A DNA stretch of 64,000 nucleotides from Sphingomonas sp. Leaf22 (GTDB lineage Bacteria > Pseudomonadota > Alphaproteobacteria > Sphingomonadales > Sphingomonadaceae). The notes beneath the pieces were generated by a model. That model had not been told where the DNA came from. It was given only the letters and a program-made list of their open reading frames with translations, and made no database searches. The position numbers and the translations under genes are program-made. Below, piece after piece: positions 16,776-25,563 of this stretch. Each line of letters begins with the position of its first letter. Positions within the stretch are counted from its first letter, which is position 1. The DNA lies in assembly GCF_001421715.1 (NCBI RefSeq), contig NZ_LMKP01000043.1, positions 62,001 through 126,000 on the forward strand, in the 5' to 3' direction.

Positions 16776-19199
16776 TTACCCCCGCCGCACATCCGCCTTC
16801 TTCGTCCTGAGCGTCGCCGACGCCGCGGTCGGATCGTCCGGCCATGGATGGCGCGGATAGCGGCCGCGCATCTCCTTCGACACGTCGCGCCACGACCCGG
16901 CCCAGAACCCCGGCAGGTCGCGCGTCGTCTGGATCGGGCGGCCGGCGGGGGAGGTCAGGCTGAGCGTCAGCGGCTGGCCCGCCACCATCGGATGGCTGGC
17001 AAGCCCGAACAGCGCCTGCACCCGCAGTTCGACGCGCGGTCCCCCTTCGGCGGCATAATCGATCGCATGGCTCGACCCCGCCGGGCTTTCGAACCGCGCC
17101 GGGGCAAGGCGGCGGATCTGCTGCATCCAGTCCCAGCCCGCCACCTGTTCCAGCGCGTCGTGCAGCCCGGTCACCGCCTCCAGCCGCCGCTTGCCGGCCA
17201 GCAGCGGCGGCAACCAGTCGTCGATCGTCGTGGTCAGCGCGGCATCGCCCAGCGGATCGTGCTGCCCCAGCATCGCCGCGACATAGGCCGACCGGCGACG
17301 CAGCGTCTCCGCCCCGTCCCATGGCAGCAGCGACAGGTCGCGGCGCACCGCCTGCACCAGTGCGGCGACGATCTCGTCCGCCGACGCCGCCGCATCGGGG
17401 CCGGACGACAGGCGGATCGCGCCCAGCCGCCGCTCGCGCAGCGCGATCACCCCGCGCGTCGCGGGATCGAAGGTGACGCTGCGCCGCGTTTCGATCCGGT
17501 CGCCGAACAATTGCTCGACGGTCGCCTGATCGATCGCCACCGCCGACAGGATGCGCGCGCCCGCCGCCTGTCCCTGCGTCTCGGCCACCGCCAGCCATTC
17601 GGCCGATCCGAGCGCCGCCGCCTCCAGCCTGAACCCGCGTCCGCCGACCGAGGCCCAGCGTTCGCCCGACGCATCGCGGCGTTTGGCGATGCGGTCGGGA
17701 AAGGCCAGCGCGACGCTGCGGGCGAGCGCGTCGGCGGGGGGATCATCGCGGCCCTTCACCAGCCCCCGCCAGCGATCGGCGAGGCGCCGTCCGGCATCGG
17801 CGCGCTGCCCGCGCTCGCTGCGCCAGCGGCGGCGGCGCTGGTCGAGATCGGTGTCGTTACCGCCCAGCCCCCGTTCGCCCAGCAACACCGCGACCTCCGC
17901 CGCCGCGCCGGCAAAGCCCTGTTCGCCCGCGCGGATCAGCATATGCGCCAGACGCGGCGACAGCGGCAGGGCGGCGATGGCGAGGCCGTGCGGCGTCGGC
18001 CGGCCGTCCGCATCGATCGCGCCGAGCGTCGCAAGCCGGGCGCGCGCTTCGTCTACCGCGGCGGCGGGCGGCGGGTCGAGCCAGCGGAGCGTCGTCGGGT
18101 CACCCACCCCCCATTTGCCGCATTCGAGGACCAGCGCCGACAGATCGGCTTCGAGGATCTCGGCGGGGTCGAAGCGCGGCAGCCCGGCGGTGGCGGCGGC
18201 TTCCCACAGGCGATAGGCGACCCCCGGCCCCTGCCGCGCGGCACGGCCGGCACGCTGGGTCACGGCGGCCTGGCTGGCGCGTTCGGCCGTCAGCCGCGTC
18301 ATCCCCGCCGCCCGATCGTACCGCGGACGCCGCGCGAGGCCGGAATCGACGACGATGCGGATGCCGTCCAAGGTCAGCGAGGTTTCGGCGATGCTGGTCG
18401 CCAACACGATCTTGCGACGGCCTTGCGGGTCGGGGGCGATGGCGGCGCGCTGTTCGGCGGGGAGCAACGTGCCGTGCAGCCGGTGCAGCACCGCACCGTC
18501 GGACACGACGATGCGTTCGGCGGTCCGCTCGATCTCGGCGACACCGGGCAGGAAGGCGAGGACACCGCCCTCCGCCTCCACCAGCGCGCGCCGGATCGCG
18601 GCCGCGACCGAATCCTCGATCCGGGCCTCGGCATTGCGGCCGATATGGCGCAGGTCGAGCGGGTAGGATCGCCCCTCGCTCTCGATCACCGGCGCATCGT
18701 CCATCAGCGCGGCGAAGCGTTCGCCGTCGAGCGTCGCCGACATGGCGAGAATGCGCAGGTCGGGACGAAGTGCGGCCTGTGCATCGAGCGCGAGCGCGAG
18801 GCCGAAATCGCTGTCGAGGCTGCGTTCGTGCACTTCGTCGAACAGCACCGCCGACACGCCCGCCAGTTCAGGATCAGCCTGAATACGCGCGACGAAGATG
18901 CCCTCGGTCATCACCGTCACGCGGGTCGCCGCCGATCGCTTGCTGTCCATGCGGGTGGCATAGCCGAACGTCTGGCCGACGGGTTCGTTCGCGGTGGCGG
19001 CCATGCGCTCGGCCGCGGCGCGCGCGGCGATGCGGCGGGGGGACAGCAGCAGGATCTCGCCGGTGACCCATGGTTCGCCCAGCAGCGCGGGGGCGACGGC
19101 GGTGGTCTTGCCCGCGCCCGGCGGCGCGACGAGGACGGCGGAGGTGCGGTCGCGCAGTGTCTGAAGGAGGTGGGGCAGTACGGCGTGGATCGGGAGCAT
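16776..19199 (-). CDS. hrpB: ATP-dependent helicase HrpB
   Basis: A DEAH-type helicase of 807 residues. Near the N-terminus are Walker A PPGAGKTT, DEVHERSLDSDF (DEVH box) and MSATLDGERF. The second RecA domain contains TSIAETSLTLDG and QRAGRAARQGPG, and a C-terminal HrpB-specific domain follows. The start MLPIHAVLPHL is chosen because the upstream extension is encoded by the repeat at 19215. The physiological RNA substrate of HrpB is not established. Confidence 0.93.
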   Translation of the reverse strand: MLPIHAVLPHLLQTLRDRTSAVLVAPPGAGKTTAVAPALLGEPWVTGEILLLSPRRIAARAAAERMAATANEPVGQTFGYATRMDSKRSAATRVTVMTEGIFVARIQADPELAGVSAVLFDEVHERSLDSDFGLALALDAQAALRPDLRILAMSATLDGERFAALMDDAPVIESEGRSYPLDLRHIGRNAEARIEDSVAAAIRRALVEAEGGVLAFLPGVAEIERTAERIVVSDGAVLHRLHGTLLPAEQRAAIAPDPQGRRKIVLATSIAETSLTLDGIRIVVDSGLARRPRYDRAAGMTRLTAERASQAAVTQRAGRAARQGPGVAYRLWEAAATAGLPRFDPAEILEADLSALVLECGKWGVGDPTTLRWLDPPPAAAVDEARARLATLGAIDADGRPTPHGLAIAALPLSPRLAHMLIRAGEQGFAGAAAEVAVLLGERGLGGNDTDLDQRRRRWRSERGQRADAGRRLADRWRGLVKGRDDPPADALARSVALAFPDRIAKRRDASGERWASVGGRGFRLEAAALGSAEWLAVAETQGQAAGARILSAVAIDQATVEQLFGDRIETRRSVTFDPATRGVIALRERRLGAIRLSSGPDAAASADEIVAALVQAVRRDLSLLPWDGAETLRRRSAYVAAMLGQHDPLGDAALTTTIDDWLPPLLAGKRRLEAVTGLHDALEQVAGWDWMQQIRRLAPARFESPAGSSHAIDYAAEGGPRVELRVQALFGLASHPMVAGQPLTLSLTSPAGRPIQTTRDLPGFWAGSWRDVSKEMRGRYPRHPWPDDPTAASATLRTKKADVRRG

Positions 19200-19214
19200 G
19201 GGCGTGCTGTAGCA

Positions 19215-19353
19215 ATCCTCCCCGCCTGCGGGGAGGGGGACCATGCGCAGCATGGTGGAGGGGGATAGCCGCAAGCACCACCGTTCCGTATGCGGACACC
19301 CCCCTCCACCACCGCTTCGCGGCGGTCCCCCTCCCCACGAGTGGGGAGGATTT
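19215..19353. repeat. CTCCCCG-bounded palindromic repeat, copy 3
   Basis: The outer arms are AATCCTCCCCGCCTGCGGGG and CCCCACGAGTGGGGAGGATT, with ATGGTGGAGGGGG facing CCCCCCTCCACCAC. The core CCGTTCCGTATGCGGACACC repeats that of the copy at 6791. It lies between two minus-strand genes, immediately before the AKR stop and upstream of hrpB. Confidence 0.75.
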
Positions 19354-20147
19354 CAGAGGGTATCGGGGTCGGGCCCCAATCGCCCGTCCGCGCGGTCCAT
19401 CGCGTCGATCTTCGCAATCTGGTCCGCGGTCAGCGTCACCGACTGCGCCGCCAGATTCTCCTCGATCCGCGTGCGCGACGACGCCTTGGGGATCACGCCC
19501 AGCCCGGCCTGCAAATGCCACGCGAGGATGACCTGCGCCGGGGTCGCGCCGACCTCCTGCGCGATCGCCCCGATCGTCGGATCGGACAGCAGCGATCCCT
19601 GCCCCAGCGGCGACCAGCTCTGCGTGACGATGCCAAGCCGGTCATGCGCCGCCCGCGCCGCACGCTGCTGAAAATGCGGGTGCAATTCGATCTGGTTGAG
19701 CGCCGGCACCACCCCGGTCGCCTCGACGATCCGGTCGAGATGGTCGGGCGAGAAGTTCGACACGCCGATCGACGCCACTCGCCCCTCCTCGCGCAACCGC
19801 ACCAGCGCCTTCCACGTGTCGACATAGCGATCCTCGGACGGCATCGGCCAGTGGATCAGGAACAGGTCGATCCGCGGCAGCTTCGCGGCGCTGGCATCGA
19901 ACGCCCGCAGCGCACCGTCATAGCCCATCGCGTCGCGCCACAATTTGGTGGTGACGAAGATGTCGCGGTCGGCGGTGGCTTCGCCGACGCCGGCTTCGTT
20001 GGCGTAGAAGGCGGCGGTGTCGATCAGGCGGTAGCCCGCGTCGATCGCCTCGCGCGACAGGCGGGCGGAGTCTTCGGCCGGGACCTTGTAGGTGCCGAAA
20101 CCGATCGCGGGGATGCTGCGGCCGTCGTTCAGTGGGAGGTCGGTCAT
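19353..20147 (-). CDS. Aldo/keto reductase family oxidoreductase
   Basis: A 264-residue NADPH-dependent reductase with the full catalytic tetrad: Asp43 and Tyr48 in LIDTAAFYANE, Lys68 in TTKLW and His99 in LFLIHWP. IPKASSRTRIEEN is the phosphate-binding motif of the 2,5-diketo-gluconate reductase group. The start MTDLPLNDGR lies close to the barrel; an in-frame upstream extension has no domain character. The substrate range is probably broad for small aldehydes and ketones. Confidence 0.9.
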   Translation of the reverse strand: MTDLPLNDGRSIPAIGFGTYKVPAEDSARLSREAIDAGYRLIDTAAFYANEAGVGEATADRDIFVTTKLWRDAMGYDGALRAFDASAAKLPRIDLFLIHWPMPSEDRYVDTWKALVRLREEGRVASIGVSNFSPDHLDRIVEATGVVPALNQIELHPHFQQRAARAAHDRLGIVTQSWSPLGQGSLLSDPTIGAIAQEVGATPAQVILAWHLQAGLGVIPKASSRTRIEENLAAQSVTLTADQIAKIDAMDRADGRLGPDPDTL

Positions 20148-20259
20148 GGTGGGGTCCGTGCGGTTGGGGAGCAGGAGATCAAGCGATGAGGTCGTGGAGG
20201 TGTTCCCGTTCTGCCGAGCTTTCCGTTTGTGATGAGTAGCCATTGAGCGAAGTCGAAAG

Positions 20260-20300
20260 CCCGTATCGAAGGACCTGTTCCGCAGGTGCTTCGATACGGG
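20260..20300. repeat. Perfect 12-bp hairpin in the AKR-ftsK gap
   Basis: CCCGTATCGAAG and CTTCGATACGGG form a perfect stem around a 17-base centre that is itself partly palindromic (ACCTGTTCCGCAGGT). This is a distinct hairpin from the neighbouring TTCGAGC family. It could stop transcription of ftsK, but there is no T-tract. Confidence 0.6.
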
Positions 20301-20388
20301 TGTTCGACAAACTCAGCCCCTACGCAGCACGAACGGGCTGAAGTTGAGTTTGCTTTTGACCAACGTAGCGCCCCTCCCCGTTCGGTTC

Positions 20389-20497
20389 GAGCAGCTTCGA
20401 GCTTGTCGAGAAGCGTCTGTCGAGAACGGGGCGTTTGGGGCACCCCCTTCTCGACTACGGTTCTCGACAGGCTAGAACCTGCGCTCGAAGTAAACGG
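20389..20497. repeat. TTCGAGC-family palindromic repeat, long copy
   Basis: It opens CGTTCGGTTCGAGCAGCTTC and closes GCGCTCGAAGTAAACGG, with TCGAGAAGCGTCTGTCGAGA and CTTCTCGACTACGGTTCTCG inside. It has the same orientation as the copies at 43655 and 52351. Confidence 0.7.
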
Positions 20498-20531
20498 GGG
20501 GAAGAAAAGGAGGGGGGATCGGAAAGGCCCC

Positions 20532-22895
20532 TTACCCCGTCGGCCGCCCGTCCGAATCCATCAACACCTCGCGCCGCCCGACATGGTCGGGCCGCGATAC
20601 CAGCCCTTCCTTCTCCATGCGTTCGATCAGCCGCGCCGCCGAGTTGTACCCGACGCGCAACTGGCGCTGGAGCCAGCTGGTCGATGCCTTCTGGCTCTCC
20701 GCCACAAGCTGACACGCCTGCCGGAAGGTCTGTTCCTCCGGCGAATCATCGCCGGTGGGCGCACCGTCGAGGCTGAAGCCGGCATCGCCCTCCGGCTCGT
20801 TGACCACCGCGTCGATATAGTCGGGTGCCCCCTGCGAACGCCAGAAATCGGACACCGCCTGCACCTCGTCGTCGCTGACGAACGGCCCGTGGACCCGCGC
20901 CAGCGCCTTGCCGCCGGGCATGTAGAGCATGTCGCCGCGTCCCAGCAGCTGTTCGGCCCCCTGTTCACCCAGAATGGTGCGCGAATCGATCTTCGACGTA
21001 ACGTGGAAGCTGATCCGGGTCGGCAAATTCGCCTTGATGACGCCGGTGATGACGTCGACCGAGGGGCGCTGCGTCGCCATGATGAGGTGGATGCCCGCCG
21101 CACGCGCCTTTTGCGCGAGGCGCTGGATCAGGAATTCGACTTCCTTGCCTGCCGTCATCATCAGGTCGGCGAGCTCGTCGACGATCACCACGATCTGCGG
21201 CAGCGGCGACAGGTCGAGCGTCTCCTCCTCATAGATCGGCGTGCCGTTTTCGGCGTCGTATCCGGTCTGCACCTTGCGGCCGAGCTTCTGCCCCTTGGCG
21301 ATCGCCGCGCGAACCTTTTCGTTGAAGCTGGCAAGGGAGCGGACGTTGATCGACGCCATCATGCGATAGCGGTCCTCCATCTGCTCGACCGCCCATTTCA
21401 GCGCGCGCACCGCCTTGGGCGGGTCGGTGACGACATCGGCCAGCAGGTGCGGGATGCCGCGATACATGCTGAGTTCGAGCATCTTCGGGTCGATCATGAT
21501 CATGCGGCACTGGTCCGGGGTCAGCCGGTAGAGCAGCGACAGGATCATGCAGTTCAGGCCCACCGACTTGCCCGATCCGGTCGTCCCCGCGACGAGCAGA
21601 TGCGGCATGGGGGCGAGGTCGGCGACGACCGGATCGCCGGCGATATTCTTGCCGAGCACGATCGGCAGCTGCGCATTCTGGTCGGCGAACGCCTGACTGG
21701 CGATCAGTTCGCGCAACGACACCGTCTCGCGCCGCTGGTTGGGCAGTTCGATGCCGATCACGGTCCGGCCCGGAATCGTCGCGACGCGGGCGGAGATCGC
21801 CGACATGTTGCGGGCGATATCGTCGGCCAGCTGGATCACGCGGCTGGCGCGGATGCCGGGTTCGGGTTCCAGTTCGTACATGGTGACGACCGGGCCGGGC
21901 GCGACCTTCACCACCTGCCCCTTCACGTTGAAGTCGTCGAGCACGCTTTCGAGCAGGCGCGAATTGCGCTCCAGCGCCGCCTTGTCGATCGACGGGCCGC
22001 TCGATTCGGGCGGGGGGCTGAGCAGGTCGATCGATGGCAGCGCGAAATTGTCGCGACCCTCGCTGCTCGCCGGGCGCGGGGCGCTGGCGAGTGCGGGCGA
22101 GGCGGTGCGCTCGGCGATGACCGGTGGCGCGCGAGTGTCGGGTTCGGCGATGCGGCGCGGCTGCGGGCGGGCGGGTGCTTCGTCCTCGTCCCGGTCGGCA
22201 TCGGCGACGTACGCGCTGGGTGCGACGTCGAACGGCGCGTCGTCATCATAGGCGACCTCGCCCGTGTCGGCATCGACGCTCCGTGCACGGCGTTCGAACT
22301 TCGGCATGCGGAACGTGCCGTCGGGGATCTCGATCGTCAGCCCCTTGGCCCAGCGCCAGATGCCGAACAGCCCGGTCGCCAGCGCCACGACACGGATGAT
22401 CCAGATTTCGATCTCCGGCTGCCCGATCAGGTGGATCAGCCCCTGCACCGCCGCCGCGACGCTCCAGCCGATCACCCCGCCATAGCCGGCGGGCAGCGAC
22501 AATATCGCCTCGCCCGACACGAATGCCAGCGTCGCGCCCATCGCCAGCACCCCGATCAGGCAGTCACGCACCATGTGCGGCCACGGCCCGACGGCCACGT
22601 CACGCCACAGCCGGACACTGACGATCAGCCCCAGCGGCAACAGCATCGCCACCGGCACCCCGAACAGCGTCAGCAACAGGTCGGCCAGATGCGCGCCGGG
22701 CGATCCCAGCTTGTTGGCGATCGGACCGCCCGCCGCGGTGCTGACCGACGGATCGGCCGACGAATAGCTGGCCAGCGCGACCGCGATCAGCAACATCGCC
22801 GCGAACAGCAACGTCGCTCCGATCATCGCGCCGCTGCGCCTCACGCCCGCCTTCATCGCGTCGCGCCACAACATCGGCTGCGCGTTCGTCGCCAT
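20532..22895 (-). CDS. ftsK: DNA translocase FtsK
   Basis: A 787-residue septal DNA pump. Four N-terminal membrane helices (about residues 20-185) are followed by an acidic and proline-rich linker, shorter than in E. coli. The motor has Walker A GTTGSGKS near residue 437 and Walker B IVVIVDELADLM. The C-terminal gamma winged helix (STSWLQRQLRVGYNSAARLI) should recognise polar guide sequences. The start MATNAQPMLW precedes the first helix; the frame continues upstream but without domain content. It coordinates chromosome dimer resolution with division. Confidence 0.95.
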   Translation of the reverse strand: MATNAQPMLWRDAMKAGVRRSGAMIGATLLFAAMLLIAVALASYSSADPSVSTAAGGPIANKLGSPGAHLADLLLTLFGVPVAMLLPLGLIVSVRLWRDVAVGPWPHMVRDCLIGVLAMGATLAFVSGEAILSLPAGYGGVIGWSVAAAVQGLIHLIGQPEIEIWIIRVVALATGLFGIWRWAKGLTIEIPDGTFRMPKFERRARSVDADTGEVAYDDDAPFDVAPSAYVADADRDEDEAPARPQPRRIAEPDTRAPPVIAERTASPALASAPRPASSEGRDNFALPSIDLLSPPPESSGPSIDKAALERNSRLLESVLDDFNVKGQVVKVAPGPVVTMYELEPEPGIRASRVIQLADDIARNMSAISARVATIPGRTVIGIELPNQRRETVSLRELIASQAFADQNAQLPIVLGKNIAGDPVVADLAPMPHLLVAGTTGSGKSVGLNCMILSLLYRLTPDQCRMIMIDPKMLELSMYRGIPHLLADVVTDPPKAVRALKWAVEQMEDRYRMMASINVRSLASFNEKVRAAIAKGQKLGRKVQTGYDAENGTPIYEEETLDLSPLPQIVVIVDELADLMMTAGKEVEFLIQRLAQKARAAGIHLIMATQRPSVDVITGVIKANLPTRISFHVTSKIDSRTILGEQGAEQLLGRGDMLYMPGGKALARVHGPFVSDDEVQAVSDFWRSQGAPDYIDAVVNEPEGDAGFSLDGAPTGDDSPEEQTFRQACQLVAESQKASTSWLQRQLRVGYNSAARLIERMEKEGLVSRPDHVGRREVLMDSDGRPTG

Positions 22896-22911
22896 TCGTT
22901 TCACCTTACAT

Positions 22912-22926
22912 TCAAGAATATCTTGA
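22912..22926. promoter_or_regulatory. 15-bp inverted repeat TCAAGA-ATA-TCTTGA before ftsK
   Basis: A perfect six-base inverted repeat with a three-base centre lies 17 bases upstream of the ftsK ATG, in the 129-bp ftsK-ubiH divergent gap. It is AT-rich against a GC-rich background. It may be an operator or part of a -10 region; no known regulator is implied by the sequence alone. Confidence 0.35.
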
Positions 22927-23024
22927 TGTGCGCTGCACCTAGCTCCGTCGTCAAGGCGGCGTTGCGGTGAACCGCGCCACACCTTAAATCGCTGGCAACA
23001 CAGGTTACGGATGGGACGGGTTTC

Positions 23025-24242
23025 ATGGCACAGGCGGACGTCATCATCCTTGGCGGCGGGCTGGTCGGCAGCACGCTGGGCGTGTCGCTGGGCGTCCATG
23101 GCCTTAGCTCGATCATTCTCGATCCCGCCGACCCGGCGGTGACGCTGGCCCCCGGGTTCGACGGGCGCGCCTCGGCGATCGCCAGCGCCACGCACCGCAT
23201 GTTCGAAGCGATCGGCATCGCCGACGGGCTGGGCGACGAAGGCTGCCCGATCGCGGCGATCCGCGCGACCGACGGGCTGGCGCCGGGCAAGCTCGATTTC
23301 ATCCCCGACGCCGCCGACGATCCGGTCGGCGTGATGTACGAAAACAAGCGGCTGCGGCAGGCGATCTACGACGCGGCGGTCGCATCGCCGCTGGTCGATC
23401 TGCGGTACAAGGATCGTGCGATCGACATCCGGCGCGAGGCGCACGGCGTGACGGTGACGACCGCGAACGGCGACACGCTGACCGCGCCGCTGCTGATCGC
23501 CGCCGAGGGCCGCAATTCACCGACGCGCGAGGCGTCGGGCATCCGCGTCGCGCGCTGGAGCTACGACCATGCCGCGATCATCACTACGCTGGGCCATGCG
23601 GAGAGCCACGAAAACATCGCCTATGAAATCTTCTACCCGGCGGGTCCGTTCGCGATCCTGCCATTGAAGGACGACGCGCACGGCCATCGCTCGGCGATCG
23701 TATGGACGGTCGATGCGAAGGACCGTCCGGCGATGCTGAAGCTGTCCGACCGTGCCTTCCTTGCCGAAGCATCGAAGAAGATGGGCGGTTTCCTTGGGGA
23801 GTTGTCGAACCTGTCGGCGCGGTCGAGCTATCCGCTCGGCTTTCACCATGCGGCGCGGATCACCGCCGAACGGCTGGTGCTGGTCGGCGATGCCGCGCAC
23901 GGCATCCACCCGATCGCCGGACAGGGGCTGAACCTCGGCCTGCGCGACGTCGCGGCGCTGACCGAGGTGCTGGTCGATGGCAAGCGGACCGGCCTCGATC
24001 TCGGCGATCCCTATCTGCTCGAACGCTATCAGCGGTGGCGCGGGCTCGACACCTTCGCGGTGGCGCTGGCGACCGACGGCCTGACCCGGCTGTTCGGCAT
24101 TCCCGGCAAGACGGCGAGCGCGGTGCGGCGCTTCGGCCTGTCGGCGGTCGATTCGATCCCGCCGCTGAAAGCCGCGTTCATGGCCGAGGCCCGCGGCGAG
24201 ACGGGCAAGCTGCCGAAATTGTTGCAGGGGGTTACGGCGTAA
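23025..24242 (+). CDS. UbiH/UbiF-family FAD-dependent hydroxylase
   Basis: A 405-residue class A flavin monooxygenase of ubiquinone biosynthesis. The FAD fold is ILGGGLVGSTLG at the N-terminus and the second FAD motif is LVGDAAHGIHPIAGQGLNLG. The family catalyses ring hydroxylation of the ubiquinone precursor. Which ring position (UbiH, UbiF, UbiI or the alphaproteobacterial UbiL type) cannot be decided here. It is divergent from ftsK and monocistronic as far as can be seen. Confidence 0.9.
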   Translation: MAQADVIILGGGLVGSTLGVSLGVHGLSSIILDPADPAVTLAPGFDGRASAIASATHRMFEAIGIADGLGDEGCPIAAIRATDGLAPGKLDFIPDAADDPVGVMYENKRLRQAIYDAAVASPLVDLRYKDRAIDIRREAHGVTVTTANGDTLTAPLLIAAEGRNSPTREASGIRVARWSYDHAAIITTLGHAESHENIAYEIFYPAGPFAILPLKDDAHGHRSAIVWTVDAKDRPAMLKLSDRAFLAEASKKMGGFLGELSNLSARSSYPLGFHHAARITAERLVLVGDAAHGIHPIAGQGLNLGLRDVAALTEVLVDGKRTGLDLGDPYLLERYQRWRGLDTFAVALATDGLTRLFGIPGKTASAVRRFGLSAVDSIPPLKAAFMAEARGETGKLPKLLQGVTA

Positions 24243-24325
24243 GGGGAGCGCTGTTCCCGAAGCCGCACGTCACCCTAGACTTGATCGCGACCGCTGCGAA
24301 AGTCGCAAGCTAAGCCAAAACCCGC

Positions 24326-24413
24326 CGTACCCCCGCGCAGGCGGGGGTCCAGAGCCAAGCAGAACACCGGTCTGCGCTTGAGACCCTGGGCCCCCGCCTG
24401 CGCGGGGGCACGG
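24326..24413. repeat. GGGGGTCCAG hairpin element, copy 1
   Basis: The arms CGTACCCCCGCGCAGGCGGG and CCCGCCTGCGCGGGGGCACG enclose an asymmetric centre starting GTCCAGAGCCAAGCAGAACA. The asymmetric centre gives each copy a direction; this copy has the same orientation as 47659. Confidence 0.8.
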
Positions 24414-24483
24414 CCAGGCGGGATTGGCGTGGGCCTTTCGCGCAGGTCTCGATCCAGCCGTCAGTGACGAACGACAAGGAACG

Positions 24484-24948
24484 CTACCAACGCCCGCCGC
24501 CGGTCACCCCTGCCCGCCACTCCGCGATCCGTCTGAGCGTCGCCGGCGTCGTCCCCGCCGGCAGCGCGTCGGGATCGAACCAACCCGCCTCCGCCACCTC
24601 CAGCGCATCCGCACGGCGCAACGTGTCCGCCCCGTCGCGCACGACATAGACGATGACATGATCGTCCTTGCCCTCGCGCCGGCTGTGATAGACGCCGAGC
24701 ACCCGTTCGACCGTCGCACCGTCGATCGCGACTTCCTCGGCCAGTTCGCGGTGGAGTGCGTCGCCCACGCCCTCGCCCTTCTTCACCCCGCCACCGGGCA
24801 GATACCAGCCATCGATATAGGTGTGCCGCACCAGCGCGATCCGCCCGCCCGTATCGAGCAGCACCGCCCGCACCCCGATCGTACGCGGCCGGGTGACGCG
24901 CCAGACCAGCCGCGCCGCCCGTCCCAGCAATCGATGGTACAGCGCCAT
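24484..24948 (-). CDS. Nudix hydrolase family protein
   Basis: A 154-residue pyrophosphohydrolase. The Nudix box runs from Gly53 to Ile75 (GGVKKGEGVGDALHRELAEE), with Glu59, Arg67, Glu68, Glu71 and Glu72 in place. The last conserved glycine is Ala74, a mild deviation. The substrate cannot be inferred; the GWYLPGGGVKKGE spacing suits nucleoside-diphosphate-X substrates. It is the last gene of a five-gene operon, starting one base after the upstream stop. Confidence 0.88.
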   Translation of the reverse strand: MALYHRLLGRAARLVWRVTRPRTIGVRAVLLDTGGRIALVRHTYIDGWYLPGGGVKKGEGVGDALHRELAEEVAIDGATVERVLGVYHSRREGKDDHVIVYVVRDGADTLRRADALEVAEAGWFDPDALPAGTTPATLRRIAEWRAGVTGGGRW

Positions 24949-24949
24949 G

Positions 24950-25357
24950 CTATCCCCGGATCGGCCCGTCCAGCTCGGCCACCGCCTCGGCATCGGCGAC
25001 GGCCGGTTCGCTCGCCGGGCGGATCATCAGGAAACTGCCCGACCAGACGCCGGGAATGTCCCAGCGTCCGCTGATCTCGCAGCCATCCTCGCTCAGCACC
25101 CCCGAATAGACGACCATGTCGGCATAGCCGGCGCTGTCGTCATAGAATTTGCTGAAGGTGATCCGCGCGCCTTCGACATGCCCGTCGATCGCGGCGGCGA
25201 TCAGCGCGCCGGGCGGCTGCGAATACAGATCGGGTTCGTGGATCGTGCCGACGATCGATCCGCCCAGATCGGCGATGTCGGCTTCGAACGCGGTCGGCGG
25301 GTTGGTGTGCGGATAGTTGAAGATCCCGCTCCACTTGCCCGTAAGATCGCGGCTCAC
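24950..25357 (-). CDS. Uncharacterised small protein, beta-rich
   Basis: A 135-residue protein that I do not recognise. It begins SRDLTGKWSGIFNYPH and contains alternating beta-type segments (GGSIVGTIHEP, VVYSGVLSEDGCEISGRWDI, VWSGSFLMIRP), reminiscent of small lipocalin-like or beta-barrel domains. There is no signal peptide. It is coupled to Trm112 upstream (ATGA overlap) and followed by the Nudix gene one base after its stop. Its position within a coupled operon supports it being real. Confidence 0.7.
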   Translation of the reverse strand: MSRDLTGKWSGIFNYPHTNPPTAFEADIADLGGSIVGTIHEPDLYSQPPGALIAAAIDGHVEGARITFSKFYDDSAGYADMVVYSGVLSEDGCEISGRWDIPGVWSGSFLMIRPASEPAVADAEAVAELDGPIRG

Positions 25358-25563
25358 AACGTCCGCGCCGCTTCGACCAGCAGGACCGGCACCCCGCCGC
25401 GGATCGGATAGGCGAGGCCGGCGGCGGTCGAGATCAGTTCCTGCGCCGCCGCATCATGGTCGAGCGGGGTCCGGGTGACCGGACAGACGAGGATCGACAA
25501 CAGCCAGGGGTCGATCGTCGCCGCGTCGTGTGCGGTTCCTGCGGTCGCGGTTCGTGCGGTCAT
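25354..25563 (-). CDS. Trm112-like small protein
   Basis: A 69-residue Trm112/YcaR-family protein. The core LLSILVCPVTRTPL and the closing GLAYPIRGGVPVLLVEAARTL are diagnostic. Bacterial members often lack the second cysteine pair, as here (one Cys only), so zinc binding is doubtful. In eukaryotes and archaea Trm112 activates methyltransferases; the role in bacteria is less clear. Both ends overlap neighbours by ATGA. Confidence 0.88.
   Translation of the reverse strand: MTARTATAGTAHDAATIDPWLLSILVCPVTRTPLDHDAAAQELISTAAGLAYPIRGGVPVLLVEAARTL

Larger units (their letters stand above)
20148..20531. other. Intergenic stretch filled by two repeats
   Basis: The stretch contains no gene that I can support. 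It holds a hairpin CCCGTATCGAAG / CTTCGATACGGG (20260-20300) and one long TTCGAGC-family copy (20389-20497). Confidence 0.55.

Noticed and set aside
16761..19268. An 835-codon plus-strand frame opposite hrpB
   Set aside because: It is the shadow of the helicase gene; it starts and ends within flanking repeats.
19200..19274. N-terminal extension of HrpB by 25 residues
   Set aside because: Those codons come from the repeat element at 19215 and precede a good family start.
20286..22970. An 894-codon plus-strand frame opposite ftsK
   Set aside because: Same codon-bias shadow; it has no family motif, while the FtsK motor is intact on the minus strand.
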